Source of the DNA: Synergistales bacterium
GTDB taxonomy: Bacteria > Synergistota > Synergistia > Synergistales > Aminithiophilaceae
Assembly (NCBI GenBank): GCA_018433595.1
Contig: JAHDQY010000009.1
Coordinates: 186,001 to 250,000 of the forward strand
Direction: 5' to 3'
DNA: 64,000 bases
Numbering within the stretch: position 1 is the first letter of the stretch; each line of letters opens with the position of its first letter. This document shows positions 44,751-53,713 of this stretch, piece by piece. A model generated the notes under the pieces. The model ran no database searches and was not told the origin of the DNA. It saw only the letters and a program-made list of their open reading frames with translations. A program made the translations under genes and the position numbers.

Positions 44751-44783
44751 GTGATGGATGATAGATCTGGAGGCGATACTAAA

Positions 44784-46577
44784 GTGGCCAACGACAAAGC
44801 CATAAAAGGGTCAATCGCTAAAATTTCAGGTCCTCTCGTCGTGGCCGAGGGCATGGCGGGGGCTTGCATGTTCGATGTTGTCCGGGTGGGAGAATTGGGG
44901 CTTGTCGGGGAGATTATCGAGCTTCGAGGTGATACCGCGTCCGTTCAGGTTTACGAGGAGACGTCGGGACTGATGCCGGGAGAGCCGGTTGTCAGTACCG
45001 GGGAGCCGTTGAGCGTCGAATTGGGTCCTGGGTTGATCGAGCAGTTTTATGACGGCGTTCAGAGACCCTTGCGATTGATCGAGGCGGCGGCCAGCAGCCC
45101 CTTCATTTCCCGGGGGATCGCTGTCCCGGCTATTGACCGCGATAAAAAATGGACCTTTACGCCTCAAGTCAAAAAAGGCGACGTCGTTTCGACAGGCGAT
45201 ATTCTCGGCGTCGTCCAGGAGACGGTGCTCGTTGAGCACCGCATCCTTGTCCCTCACGGCCTGTCAGGAAAAGTTGTGGAGGTCAAAAAGGGCGATTTCA
45301 CCGTCGAGGAGACGATCGCAGTTGTTGACGACGGGACCACAAAGAACCGAGTCACCATGTTACGGCGCTGGCCAGTGCGCATTCCTCGGCCTGTCTCCAA
45401 ACGTCTCCCTCCGGTGACTCCGTTGACGACGGGACAACGTGTCGTTGACCTGCTTTTCCCCATCGCCAGGGGGGGAACGGCCTGTGTCCCGGGCCCCTTC
45501 GGCTCCGGCAAAACCGTGATCCAGCACCAGCTCGCCAAGTGGGCCGATGCGGAGATCGTCGTTTACGTCGGCTGCGGTGAGCGTGGCAACGAGATGACCG
45601 ACGTCCTGCTCGAATTCCCGGAACTGGAAGATCCCCGTTCAGGGCAGCCGCTGATGAAACGGACCGTCCTGATCGCCAATACGTCCAATATGCCGGTTGC
45701 GGCTCGAGAAGCCTCGATCTACACGGGGATCACCTTGGCCGAGTATTATCGGGACATGGGGTATTCCGTGGCTCTGATGGCCGATTCCACCTCCCGTTGG
45801 GCCGAGGCGCTCCGGGAGATGTCAGGGCGACTTGAGGAGATGCCCGGCGAAGAGGGCTACCCCGCCTATCTGGGAACGCGGCTGGCCTCTTTTTATGAGC
45901 GGGCAGGGCGGGCTATCTGTTTCGGTTCCGACGGCCGAGAAGGAGCCGTCAGCGCCATCGGTGCTGTTTCTCCTCCCGGAGGCGACTTGTCGGAGCCGGT
46001 CACTCAGAACACCCTTCGAGTGAGCAAGGTCTTCTGGGGGCTTGATGCGACCCTGGCTTACCAACGCCATTTCCCTGCAATCAATTGGCTCAACAGCTAT
46101 TCGCTCTATGCGGAGAAATTAGGAGAGTACTGGGATGCTCGTTATGAAGGAGAGTGGAGTGCCCTTCGGGTTGAGGCGATGTCCCTCCTTGAAGACGAGG
46201 ACAGCTTGAAGGAGATTGTGCGTCTCGTCGGCATTGATGCTCTTTCCAAAGAAGAACGGATGGTTCTGGAGACGGCCAAATCGCTTCGCGAAGACTTTCT
46301 CCACCAGAATGCTTTTCATGAAATCGATACCTATGCGTCGATGGATAAGCAGTTCCGTATGTTGAAAAATATCCTCGTTTTTCATCACCTTGCCATGGAT
46401 GCCCTCAAAAGAGGGGTTTTGCTCAAGGATATTTTGGATCTTAGCGTCCGGGAGCAAATTTCCCGCATGAGATACCTTGACGAAGCGAAACTCGACGAGC
46501 TGGAACAACTTGAGCAGGAGCTTAAAAGGGTCATTGGCGACCTTCTGTCGGTTGGAGGTGAGAGTGATGTTGCCTAG
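44784..46577 (+). CDS. ntpA: V-type ATP synthase catalytic subunit A
   Basis: 597 residues. Beta-barrel start [18 protein letters not shown], the non-homologous bulge domain (about residues 110-190), Walker A GPFGSGKT at 237-244, and the catalytic GERGNEM loop. The GTG at 44784 is favoured because TGGAGG lies 10 nt upstream and the N-terminus then matches the family; ATG 44754 would add ten residues without a good ribosome site. Confidence 0.96.
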   Translation: MANDKAIKGSIAKISGPLVVAEGMAGACMFDVVRVGELGLVGEIIELRGDTASVQVYEETSGLMPGEPVVSTGEPLSVELGPGLIEQFYDGVQRPLRLIEAAASSPFISRGIAVPAIDRDKKWTFTPQVKKGDVVSTGDILGVVQETVLVEHRILVPHGLSGKVVEVKKGDFTVEETIAVVDDGTTKNRVTMLRRWPVRIPRPVSKRLPPVTPLTTGQRVVDLLFPIARGGTACVPGPFGSGKTVIQHQLAKWADAEIVVYVGCGERGNEMTDVLLEFPELEDPRSGQPLMKRTVLIANTSNMPVAAREASIYTGITLAEYYRDMGYSVALMADSTSRWAEALREMSGRLEEMPGEEGYPAYLGTRLASFYERAGRAICFGSDGREGAVSAIGAVSPPGGDLSEPVTQNTLRVSKVFWGLDATLAYQRHFPAINWLNSYSLYAEKLGEYWDARYEGEWSALRVEAMSLLEDEDSLKEIVRLVGIDALSKEERMVLETAKSLREDFLHQNAFHEIDTYASMDKQFRMLKNILVFHHLAMDALKRGVLLKDILDLSVREQISRMRYLDEAKLDELEQLEQELKRVIGDLLSVGGESDVA

Positions 46578-47985
46578 GGAGTATAGAACCATTTCCGATC
46601 TCTCCGGCCCGCTGATGGTTGTCGAAAAGGTGCGTGATGTTCGTTACGATGAACTCGTGGAGATTGAGCTCCCCAACGGGGAACGCCGCCGTGGGCGAGT
46701 CCTGGAGATTTCCACCGATCGGGCCATGGTTCAGGTTTTCGAAGGGACCAGCGGTGTTGACGTGGCCGGGACTAAAGTCCGTTTTTTGGGAAAGGTTCTG
46801 ACTCTTCCCGTTGCCAGGGACATGCTGGGCCGCGTTTTCAACGGCCGAGGAGAGCCCATTGATGATGGAGCGCCCATCATTCCCGAGAAATCGCTGGATG
46901 TCAACGGTGACCCGATGAATCCCTATTCCAGGGATTATCCGTCGGAGTTCATCCAGACGGGCATCTCCACCATTGACGGCATGAATCCTCTCGTCCGAGG
47001 GCAGAAGCTTCCTATCTTCTCCGGCAGTGGCATGCCTCACAACCGTATTGCCGCCCAAATTGCCCGTCAGGCAACGGTTATCAGCGGTCACGAGGAATTC
47101 GCCGTTGTCTTCGCCGCCATGGGCATCACTTTCGAAGAGGCCTCTTTCTTCATGGAAGATTTTCGCAAAACCGGTGCCATCGAACGAACGGTCATGTTCG
47201 TCAACTTGGCCGACGATCCGGCTATCGAGAGGATCACGACGCCACGCTTGGCCCTGACAACGGCGGAATATCTGGCCTTTGAAAAAGACATGCACGTGTT
47301 GGTCATCCTCACAGATTTCACTAACTATTGCGAGGCTCTTCGGGAAATTTCGGCGGCCAGAAAGGAAGTCCCAGGACGCCGTGGTTTCCCCGGTTACCTT
47401 TATACCGACCTGGCAACCATGTACGAACGCGCAGGGCGCCTGAAGGGGAAAAAAGGCTCCATCACGCAGTTCCCCATTCTGACGATGCCTGAGGATGACA
47501 AGACCCATCCCATCCCCGATCTGACGGGCTATATCACGGAAGGGCAGATCATTCTCAGCCGGCCGTTGCATCGCAAGGGCATCTATCCTCCTGTCGACGT
47601 TATGCCTTCTCTCTCCCGTTTGAAGGATAAGGGTATCGGTGCCGGTAAGACCAGGGAAGATCATGCCGACCTGATGAACCAGCTCTTTGCCGGATATGCT
47701 CGTGGCAAGGAGGCCAAGGAATTGGCTGTCATCCTCGGAGAAGGTGCCTTGACGGAAGAAGACAAGGCCTTTGCCCGTTTTGCCGACGCCTTTGAAGATC
47801 GCTATGTCCGGCAGGGTGAATACGAAAGCCGCACGGTGGAAGATACTTTGAAGCTGGGGTGGGAGCTTCTGGCGATGATCCCCGTCAAAGAACTTAAGCG
47901 CGTCCGGGATGCCTATATTGAAAAGTACCTCAACCCGCTTCTCGAAAAAGAAGAGGAAAAACGCGCTTCTTCGCTAAAGGTTTAG
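46567..47985 (+). CDS. ntpB: V-type ATP synthase regulatory subunit B
   Basis: 472 residues. The P-loop position reads [11 protein letters not shown], the non-catalytic form typical of V-type B subunits, preceded by the beta-barrel ([19 protein letters not shown]) and followed by the [20 protein letters not shown] block. ATG 46567 has GGAGGTGA 5 nt upstream and overlaps ntpA by 11 nt; the frame upstream to 46477 is shadow. Confidence 0.96.
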   Translation: MLPREYRTISDLSGPLMVVEKVRDVRYDELVEIELPNGERRRGRVLEISTDRAMVQVFEGTSGVDVAGTKVRFLGKVLTLPVARDMLGRVFNGRGEPIDDGAPIIPEKSLDVNGDPMNPYSRDYPSEFIQTGISTIDGMNPLVRGQKLPIFSGSGMPHNRIAAQIARQATVISGHEEFAVVFAAMGITFEEASFFMEDFRKTGAIERTVMFVNLADDPAIERITTPRLALTTAEYLAFEKDMHVLVILTDFTNYCEALREISAARKEVPGRRGFPGYLYTDLATMYERAGRLKGKKGSITQFPILTMPEDDKTHPIPDLTGYITEGQIILSRPLHRKGIYPPVDVMPSLSRLKDKGIGAGKTREDHADLMNQLFAGYARGKEAKELAVILGEGALTEEDKAFARFADAFEDRYVRQGEYESRTVEDTLKLGWELLAMIPVKELKRVRDAYIEKYLNPLLEKEEEKRASSLKV

Positions 47986-47996
47986 GGTGAGCAGAA

Positions 47997-48623
47997 ATGG
48001 CCAAGCGTCTTAACGTTAACCCTAACCGGATGGAGTTATCTCGGCTGAAAAAGCGAGTCGTTGTCGCGAAACGTGGCCATAAGTTGCTTAAGGATAAGCA
48101 GGACGCCTTGATCAAGGCCTTTTTGGAGAAAGCGAGAGAGCTGAAGGAGCTTCGAGAAGAGCTGGAGGCTGAGCTTTCCCTCTGCTATCAAAGCTTCCTT
48201 CTGGCTCGGGCTCAAACTCTCCCGGTGGTGTTGGAACAGGCCCTGATGATTTCATCGATGCGATGCTGCATCGATGTCAGAGAAAGAAACGTCATGAGCG
48301 TTCTTATCCCGGAGTACAATGTGCGACAGGAAGGGGAGGGGTTATCCTACGGTTTGGCCAACACTTCGGCCAGTCTAGATCTCTCCCTGGAGCGTTTTTC
48401 GGCTCTCCTGCCTCGTTTGATTCACCTTGCGGCCGAAGAAAAGGGTCTCAAGCTCATGGCTAAGGAGATCGAGAAAACGCGTCGGCGTGTGAATGCCCTT
48501 GAGCATGTTTTGATCCCCTCCTTTCAAGAGACGGTTCGCTATATCACGATGAAACTTGACGAGCAAGAAAGAGCCGGTCTAAGCCGACTTATGCGGATCA
48601 AGGAAATCGTTCGCTCCCATTAG
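47997..48623 (+). CDS. ntpD: V-type ATP synthase subunit D
   Basis: 208 residues with the N-terminal NVNPNRMELSRLKKRVVVAKRGHKLLKDKQDALI helix pattern and a C-terminal antiparallel helix (RRRVNALEHVLIPSFQETVRYI) that forms the rotating shaft inside the A3B3 ring. Last gene of the operon. No clear terminator follows before the convergent cheR. Confidence 0.95.
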   Translation: MAKRLNVNPNRMELSRLKKRVVVAKRGHKLLKDKQDALIKAFLEKARELKELREELEAELSLCYQSFLLARAQTLPVVLEQALMISSMRCCIDVRERNVMSVLIPEYNVRQEGEGLSYGLANTSASLDLSLERFSALLPRLIHLAAEEKGLKLMAKEIEKTRRRVNALEHVLIPSFQETVRYITMKLDEQERAGLSRLMRIKEIVRSH

Positions 48624-48867
48624 AAGGGCGAATTTCCTGGGGGATGAGCTTGGCGGGAAAAGAGGCCTTGTCGCTTTCTTTTGCTGGGTATTTCCCCTTG
48701 TTGACGGAGGGAGCTTTTGTGGCTTCCTCCGCTGTGTTTGTGGGGAACTTCTTCCTTTCCTGTCGTCACCGACGAGGAGGTGCTGTCGGCCATGAAGCTG
48801 TGCCGCACGGGTGCACTGTTCGCCGTGAGGAAAACACTACTCTTGACGATGTTCGTCCGGCTGCTGC
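48624..48867 (+). other. Gap with no supported gene, possible gene relic
   Basis: Two overlapping short frames cover this stretch. One (about 48770-48850) encodes VTDEEVLSAMKL, which resembles the family pattern V[ST]DEE(I/V)..AM.L of fold-type II PLP enzymes such as threonine synthase/dehydratase, but it has no upstream body or conserved continuation. It may be a decayed fragment or chance. No terminator hairpin was found. Confidence 0.25.
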
Positions 48868-49665
48868 CTATTCCGGTTTTGCGTAAAGGAAGGGGCCCGT
48901 TGATTTAAAACCGAGAGAACGATACTCAAAAATCTGCTCTGTTGCGCCGACCATCAGGTAGCCTCCCGGCTTAAGGGCATTAAAGAATTTTTTGTACAGC
49001 GTGGATTTCGTCTGTGGAGAAAAATAGATAACCACATTTCTACAGAGGATGATATCAAAAGATTGATGGTCAAAATGGTCTTCGATTAGGTTTCCCCGTT
49101 GAAAATCTACTTTTTGGCGAACTTCCGGAGAAATTTGAACTTTTTCGGTATTTATTGCCTGAAAGTAGCGCTGCCTCCATTCTTGTGGTATGTTTTCAAT
49201 TTGGCGAACGTTATAAATGCCTTCTCTGGCTTTTGCGATGGCCCCTTGATCAATGTCTGTGGCCAGAACTTTCGAATCAAGATTGAGATCCATTGCCAGG
49301 ATGGCAAGAGAGTAAGGCTCCTCGCCGGTAGCTGATCCGGCGCTCCAGAGTTTTAGCCTTTTGTTTTTTCTCATGTTGATCAAATGGGGAATCACATTGT
49401 CACGGAGCTCCCACCAGCGCTGCGGATTGCGAAAAAACTCGGAAACGTTGATGGTGATGTAATCGAGAAAGTCACGTTGCTTTGTCTCGTTGTCCCGTAT
49501 GGTCCTGAAGTACTCCTCATAGGAAGTCAGGCCCCATCGCTGCATGAGCATATGTACGCGACGATGGATCTGGTATTTGTAGGCGTTGAGGTCGATACCG
49601 GTCAACCCCTGAATGGCAGCCTTAAAGCGCTCGTACTCCGGCGGCGCGGGGTAATTTTTTTCCAA
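48868..49665 (-). CDS. cheR: Chemotaxis protein methyltransferase CheR
   Basis: Methylates glutamates of chemoreceptors using S-adenosylmethionine. The 265 residues include the N-terminal helical CheR_N domain (FKAAIQGLTGIDLNAYK), INVSEFFRNPQRWW, the SAM motif LKLWSAGSATGEEPYSLAI, ATDID, and FDIILCRNVVIYF. TTG start behind AAGGAGGG (minus strand). No other chemotaxis gene adjoins it, and its composition is more AT-rich than most of the window. Confidence 0.94.
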   Translation of the reverse strand: MEKNYPAPPEYERFKAAIQGLTGIDLNAYKYQIHRRVHMLMQRWGLTSYEEYFRTIRDNETKQRDFLDYITINVSEFFRNPQRWWELRDNVIPHLINMRKNKRLKLWSAGSATGEEPYSLAILAMDLNLDSKVLATDIDQGAIAKAREGIYNVRQIENIPQEWRQRYFQAINTEKVQISPEVRQKVDFQRGNLIEDHFDHQSFDIILCRNVVIYFSPQTKSTLYKKFFNALKPGGYLMVGATEQIFEYRSLGFKSTGPFLYAKPE

Positions 49666-49714
49666 GATTGGCCCTCCTTAAGGGGAGCTTGCCCCATCAT
49701 GCAGTCAAGTTGTC

Positions 49715-49743
49715 ATTATATCGAGTTCTCATGATCCTTGCAC
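49715..49743 (-). promoter_or_regulatory. Promoter of cheR, sharing its -35 box with rnpB
   Basis: On the minus strand a perfect TATAAT (plus 49715-49720) lies 17 nt from GTGCAA, which is the complement of the rnpB -35 box (49738-49743). The -35 is poor. No sigma-28 motif was recognised. Confidence 0.5.
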
Positions 49744-49767
49744 CCCTTTCCTTTCTTCGTGTAGAAT
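49738..49767 (+). promoter_or_regulatory. Promoter of rnpB
   Basis: TTGCAC (49738-49743), 18-nt spacer, TAGAAT (49762-49767); the RNA starts about 7 nt later, at the expected distance. Confidence 0.75.
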
Positions 49768-49773
49768 CTCCTG

Positions 49774-50113
49774 GTGAGGGAGTATCACAGACAGCCGCTG
49801 CCCGCATCGGGGAGAGGAAAGTCCGGGCTCCATAGGGCGAAGCGCTGGGTAACACCCAGCAGGTGTGAACCTGGGAAAGTGCCACAGAGACATACCGCCG
49901 GATCGATCCGGTAAGGGTGAAAAGGTGAGGTAAGAGCTCACCAGCCGTCGGGTGACCGACGGGCTAGGCAAACCCCGCTTGGAGCAAGACCGAATAGGGG
50001 GGGATGATGCGGCCCGCTGACCCCCGGGTACGGTCGCTTGAGCCAGAGCGCAAGCTCTGTCCTAGATAAATGGCTGTCATATACAGGACCCGGCTTATGG
50101 GATGCTCCCTCAC
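49774..50113 (+). ncRNA. rnpB: RNase P RNA, bacterial type A
   Basis: The conserved core is plain: a GAGGAAAGTCCGGGCTC block near the 5' end, a GTGAAAAGGTGAGGTAAGAG region, GGCAAACCCC, and the closing 3' strand. Helix P1 is formed by GTGAGGGAG at the 5' end and CTCCCTCAC at the 3' end, which fixes both limits. It is the catalytic RNA that matures tRNA 5' ends. Eight T (50129-50136) follow and probably mark its 3' end. Confidence 0.97.
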
Positions 50114-50176
50114 GACATTAAGCAATAGTTTTTTTTGATTCGGTAAAATATCGCGTCATAATTAAATAATACTAAT

Positions 50177-50219
50177 GGCCCAAGGGATCAAAGGAAAGAT
50201 GATCCCTTGGGCCTAATTT
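50177..50219 (+). terminator. Strong hairpin upstream of mraZ
   Basis: Thirteen-base perfect stem (50177-50189 with 50201-50213), 11-nt loop, then TAATTTAT. It insulates the dcw cluster from rnpB, or forms part of the mraZ leader if transcription starts upstream. Confidence 0.6.
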
Positions 50220-50241
50220 ATAGGATCACTTCATGCTAAGG

Positions 50242-50276
50242 TGGGAGAAAGTGGGATAAAGTAGCAGGAAATGGGG
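50242..50276 (+). promoter_or_regulatory. MraZ-binding TGGGN repeats
   Basis: TGGGA (50242), TGGGA (50252), a degenerate TAGCA (50262) and TGGGG (50272) are spaced exactly 10 or 20 nt apart just before mraZ. MraZ is known to bind direct TGGGN repeats with a 10-nt period upstream of its own operon, so this is an autoregulatory operator. Confidence 0.85.
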
Positions 50277-50283
50277 CAATGAG

Positions 50284-50709
50284 ATGTTGATCGGGAGCTA
50301 CGAACACCGTCTGGATGCCAAGGGAAGACTTGTCTTGCCGGCCCCTTTCAGGGAGGCGATGCAGTCCGGCATGGTTGCCAGCGTGGGTATCGGACGGTGT
50401 GTTTCCGTCTATGCTCGAGAGAGATGGGAAGAGCTTCTCGCCAAAGTCCAATCGCTGCCTTTTCCTAAGGGGAAGACTCGGGATTTTTTCCGTGTTCTTC
50501 TTGCAACTGCCCAGGAAGTGGATCTGGATCGATCAGGTCGGATTCTCGTAGGCGCTTCTCTTCGTGAGCACGGAGATCTCGATCAGGACGTCATCGTTGT
50601 CGGCGTTGGTGATCATCTGGAACTTTGGGATGTTTCAAACTGGAAAGAATACAGTAATCGAGTCCTTGATGATTTCGCCGAAATAGCCGAGGAGGTCGAG
50701 GGGCTTTGA
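50284..50709 (+). CDS. mraZ: Transcriptional regulator MraZ
   Basis: 141 residues with two AbrB-like SpoVT/MraZ repeats: MLIGSYEHRLDAKGRLVLPAPFR at the start and DRSGRILVGASLREH in the second half. It forms ring-shaped oligomers that bind the TGGGN repeats immediately upstream and control the dcw operon. First gene of the cluster; the rsmH start overlaps its stop. Confidence 0.95.
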   Translation: MLIGSYEHRLDAKGRLVLPAPFREAMQSGMVASVGIGRCVSVYARERWEELLAKVQSLPFPKGKTRDFFRVLLATAQEVDLDRSGRILVGASLREHGDLDQDVIVVGVGDHLELWDVSNWKEYSNRVLDDFAEIAEEVEGL

Positions 50710-51629
50710 CGGAACATGTTCCAGTCATGGTCGAAGAAGTGCTTCGGGCTTTGCCTCCGCACCTTACGGGCTGGGTCGTCGATGCGACTTTAGGGCTTGG
50801 AGGATACAGTGAAGCCGTCCTCAGGGCCTGTCCGCATGTCTCTGTGCTTGCCATCGATCAGGATCCTCAGGCTCTTGTAATGGCGGCGAGGCGTCTGGAG
50901 CCCTGGGGTAATCGATTTCGGGCCGTCGAGGCAAATTTCAGAAACTTGAAGGAGATCTGCACCGCTCTCCCGGAAAGGCCTAAAGGGTTTCTTTTTGATC
51001 TCGGCCTCTCCAATCTTCAGCTGACGGAAAGAGAACGTGGCTTTTCTTTCAATAACGATGGCCCACTGGATATGAGAATGTCACCGCTGTTGGAACGACG
51101 TGCCTCTGATTGGATCAACGGATCTTCTCCCCAGGAGCTGTCTGAGATCTTCCGCCTTTATGGTGAGGAACGCCATGCTTGGCAGCTAGCCAAGGGAATC
51201 GTCCGGCACGTAAGTCAGAAGGGGCCCATTGAGACTACAGGAGCGTTGGTCGAGGTGATACGCGAGATCCTGCCGGCTCCGGTGCAGCGGAAAATGGGGG
51301 GACATCCGGCTAGAAGAGTGTTTCAGGCTCTTAGAATCGTCGTTAATGATGAGATGGCTGCCTTGGAAGAGGGGCTTGCCGCTACAAAAAAAATCGGCGC
51401 CGATCCAAGCAGTGTCGTTGTCGTCAGTTACCATTCTCTGGAAGATCGGATTGTCAAACATCTTTTCCGTTCTTGGCGTGAAGCAGGGATAGGAGAGTTT
51501 TTGAACCGCAAGGCGTTGATTCCGACAGATGAAGAGATTTCCCTGAACTACAAGGCACGCAGTGCAAAGCTTCGTGCCTTCCGGCTGACAGGTCATCTCG
51601 GCCGGGGAGGTGATCAAGATGAAGAGTGA
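50706..51629 (+). CDS. rsmH: 16S rRNA (cytosine(1402)-N4)-methyltransferase
   Basis: 307 residues. HVPVMVEEVLRAL at the N-terminus, the SAM motif VVDATLGLGGYSEAVL, FDLGLSNLQLTERERGFSF and the C-terminal VVVSYHSLEDRIVKHLFR are all diagnostic. In many RsmH proteins the third of these reads DLGVSSxQLD; here it is GLSNLQLT. TTG start overlapping mraZ. Confidence 0.96.
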   Translation: MTEHVPVMVEEVLRALPPHLTGWVVDATLGLGGYSEAVLRACPHVSVLAIDQDPQALVMAARRLEPWGNRFRAVEANFRNLKEICTALPERPKGFLFDLGLSNLQLTERERGFSFNNDGPLDMRMSPLLERRASDWINGSSPQELSEIFRLYGEERHAWQLAKGIVRHVSQKGPIETTGALVEVIREILPAPVQRKMGGHPARRVFQALRIVVNDEMAALEEGLAATKKIGADPSSVVVVSYHSLEDRIVKHLFRSWREAGIGEFLNRKALIPTDEEISLNYKARSAKLRAFRLTGHLGRGGDQDEE

Positions 51630-51993
51630 AAACGGTTCCGAAAGAACGAAATGGGTCTTCGGCCTCCTCTTCGTCTTTCTGTTGCTTCTGGGACTGGGGA
51701 GTATGAGGCTTTATGGAGTTCATCTTGAACACAGGCTCGGCAAGTTGACGCGACTTGTCGATGAGGCTCAGGAGCGGAATCTTTTGCTGAGGCAGGAGCT
51801 GGCTTCTTTACTCTCGCCGGCGAGAGTGTATAGTTATGCCCATGCCGAACTGGGAATGGGCTACGCTGATCGCATCATGGTGTGTAGGGTGTCTCCTCAA
51901 GCCGATTTGGTTTCGCCGAAGGAGTCGGGTCCCCTCAGCCGCTTGGGGCGAGTTGCAAGGCTTGTCGGACGTGAGGCTTCAGCCGGAGATTAA
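51619..51993 (+). CDS. ftsL: FtsL-like cell-division protein
   Basis: 124 residues: a short cytoplasmic N-terminus, one membrane helix (about residues 12-30) and a periplasmic leucine-rich coiled coil (LGKLTRLVDEAQERNLLLRQELASL). The sequence itself is weakly conserved; the call depends on topology and on its place between rsmH and ftsI. ATG 51619 with GGAGGTGA 6 nt upstream; overlaps rsmH by 11 nt. Confidence 0.78.
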   Translation: MKSENGSERTKWVFGLLFVFLLLLGLGSMRLYGVHLEHRLGKLTRLVDEAQERNLLLRQELASLLSPARVYSYAHAELGMGYADRIMVCRVSPQADLVSPKESGPLSRLGRVARLVGREASAGD

Positions 51994-52019
51994 ATTGAGA
52001 GAGAGGGGATAGGGGTACC

Positions 52020-53693
52020 TTGAAATCGAGTAAAGGCCTCTCTTCCTGGATCCCTGTCGGGGTTGTCTTCATCGTCCTTTTCGTCCATGTCGGTCGGCTT
52101 CACTTCATGCCCGACTCGAGGATTGTCGCCCAAGCGAACAGCCAGTACTGGGTCCGAGTCCCGGTGAGCACCAACAGAGGGACCATCCTTGACCGGAATG
52201 GCATTCCTCTGGCCGTTTCGGTTCCTGCCTACAGCATCTTCGTGGATCCCAAATTTTGGGAGCCGGCTCAGGCATCGAAACTAGAGGGCCTTCTGCCTTC
52301 CAAGACAGTCTCCTTCCTTTCTTCAAGCCTGCCAGGACGTTTCCACTGGATTTCCCGAAAGATGCCTCCTGCTCAGGCCAAACGCATCCAGGCTCTCGGT
52401 CTTGAGGGGCTGTCCTTCCTTAAGGAAAAAAGGCGCATCTACCCTCAAGGGGCTCTTCTGTCTCATATTCTAGGATATTGTGACATCGACGATAATGGCC
52501 TGGCCGGAATCGAGAGGCAGTGGGACCTTGATCTTTATGCACCGCCTCAGATTCGTTTTTTGATTCGCGACGCCGCAGGTAATCTTCTGAATACCATGGA
52601 TGACGATGCTGCTGTGGAAGAAACTCCCGGGGCCGTTGTCCTTACGATTGACTCGCGTTTTCAACACGTCCTGGAACAGCGCCTTGAAGAGGGAATCCGC
52701 AAAGCTCAAGGCAAATGGGGAGCAGCGGTCTGTCTTGATCCCAAGAACGGCGATGTCCTTGCTTTGGTCAGTTGGCCAAATTACAATCCGAATATTAGAG
52801 AAAGCTTCGATCCCAAAATTCTGAGAAACAATGCGATTGGTCGAGTTTATGAGCCTGGGTCGACTTTTAAGCCGATTATAGTTGCATTTTCCCTTGAAGA
52901 AAAATGGATTTCTCCCGGAGAAAAAATTTTGGGCAAGGGTTCGATAAAAATTGCAGATGCTGTGATTAGTAATGTAAACAAAAAGGCGTACGGCTTGGAA
53001 ACGCCGGAAGATATTCTTATCAATTCGTGCAATGTAGGCATGTCTCAGATCGGATTGCGCTTCGACGTTTATCGTGCTTATGAAACGCTGCGCCAGTGGG
53101 GATTTGGAGCTTCCACAGGGATTGAGTTGCCTGCCGAAGAGGAAGGGCTTCTGCGTCCCTCGGATCAGTGGCGTGGGGTGGCCCCGGCAAATATTGCCAT
53201 CGGGCAGGGATTGGCCGTAACTCCTCTGCAGCTTGCTCAAGCCTATGTGCCCCTCGTCAATGGGGGGAAGCTTCTTCGCCTTCATCTTGTCAAGCAAGTT
53301 ACCAACGGAGAGGGAAAAGTTGTTTACGAATCCCATCGGGATGTTTTGCGGGAAGTTCTTGCTCCCGGTACGTCTAGGTGGATACGACAGGCTTTGCGCA
53401 AGGTCGTTACAAAAGGGACAGGGAAAGCAGCATTGACGCCTCTGGAAGAAGTCGCCGGCAAAACGGGAACAGCCCAGGTTGCAGAAAAAGGCATTTATTC
53501 GGAAAAACGTTATGTTGCTTCCTTTGCAGGATTTTGGCCCTGGGAAGATCCGAATTTCATCCTTCTCATCGTTGTGGGGGAGCCTGCGGGATCTATGACC
53601 TATGGAGGGCAAATTGCTGCTCCTATATTTCGGCAAATCGTTGAAGACATGCATCATCTCCATTTTGCCGAAGAAATTGGCCGAAGAAGTTAA
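52020..53693 (+). CDS. ftsI: Division-specific peptidoglycan transpeptidase (FtsI/PBP3)
   Basis: Cross-links septal peptidoglycan. The 557 residues have an N-terminal signal-anchor helix, a pedestal domain (NRGTILDRNGIPLA), and the penicillin-binding domain with catalytic Ser281 and Lys284 (STFK), SCN at 336-338 and KTGT at 481-484. There is no PASTA domain. TTG start. A short AT-rich island (about 52,790-53,060) covers the catalytic serine region, unlike the flanks. Confidence 0.94.
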   Translation: MKSSKGLSSWIPVGVVFIVLFVHVGRLHFMPDSRIVAQANSQYWVRVPVSTNRGTILDRNGIPLAVSVPAYSIFVDPKFWEPAQASKLEGLLPSKTVSFLSSSLPGRFHWISRKMPPAQAKRIQALGLEGLSFLKEKRRIYPQGALLSHILGYCDIDDNGLAGIERQWDLDLYAPPQIRFLIRDAAGNLLNTMDDDAAVEETPGAVVLTIDSRFQHVLEQRLEEGIRKAQGKWGAAVCLDPKNGDVLALVSWPNYNPNIRESFDPKILRNNAIGRVYEPGSTFKPIIVAFSLEEKWISPGEKILGKGSIKIADAVISNVNKKAYGLETPEDILINSCNVGMSQIGLRFDVYRAYETLRQWGFGASTGIELPAEEEGLLRPSDQWRGVAPANIAIGQGLAVTPLQLAQAYVPLVNGGKLLRLHLVKQVTNGEGKVVYESHRDVLREVLAPGTSRWIRQALRKVVTKGTGKAALTPLEEVAGKTGTAQVAEKGIYSEKRYVASFAGFWPWEDPNFILLIVVGEPAGSMTYGGQIAAPIFRQIVEDMHHLHFAEEIGRRS

Positions 53694-53713
53694 AAGAAGG
53701 GAGTCTTGGGATC

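Noticed and set aside
48644-48908. Two overlapping short plus-strand frames after ntpD
   Set aside because: Neither has a convincing ribosome site or a complete family match; retained only as a possible relic.
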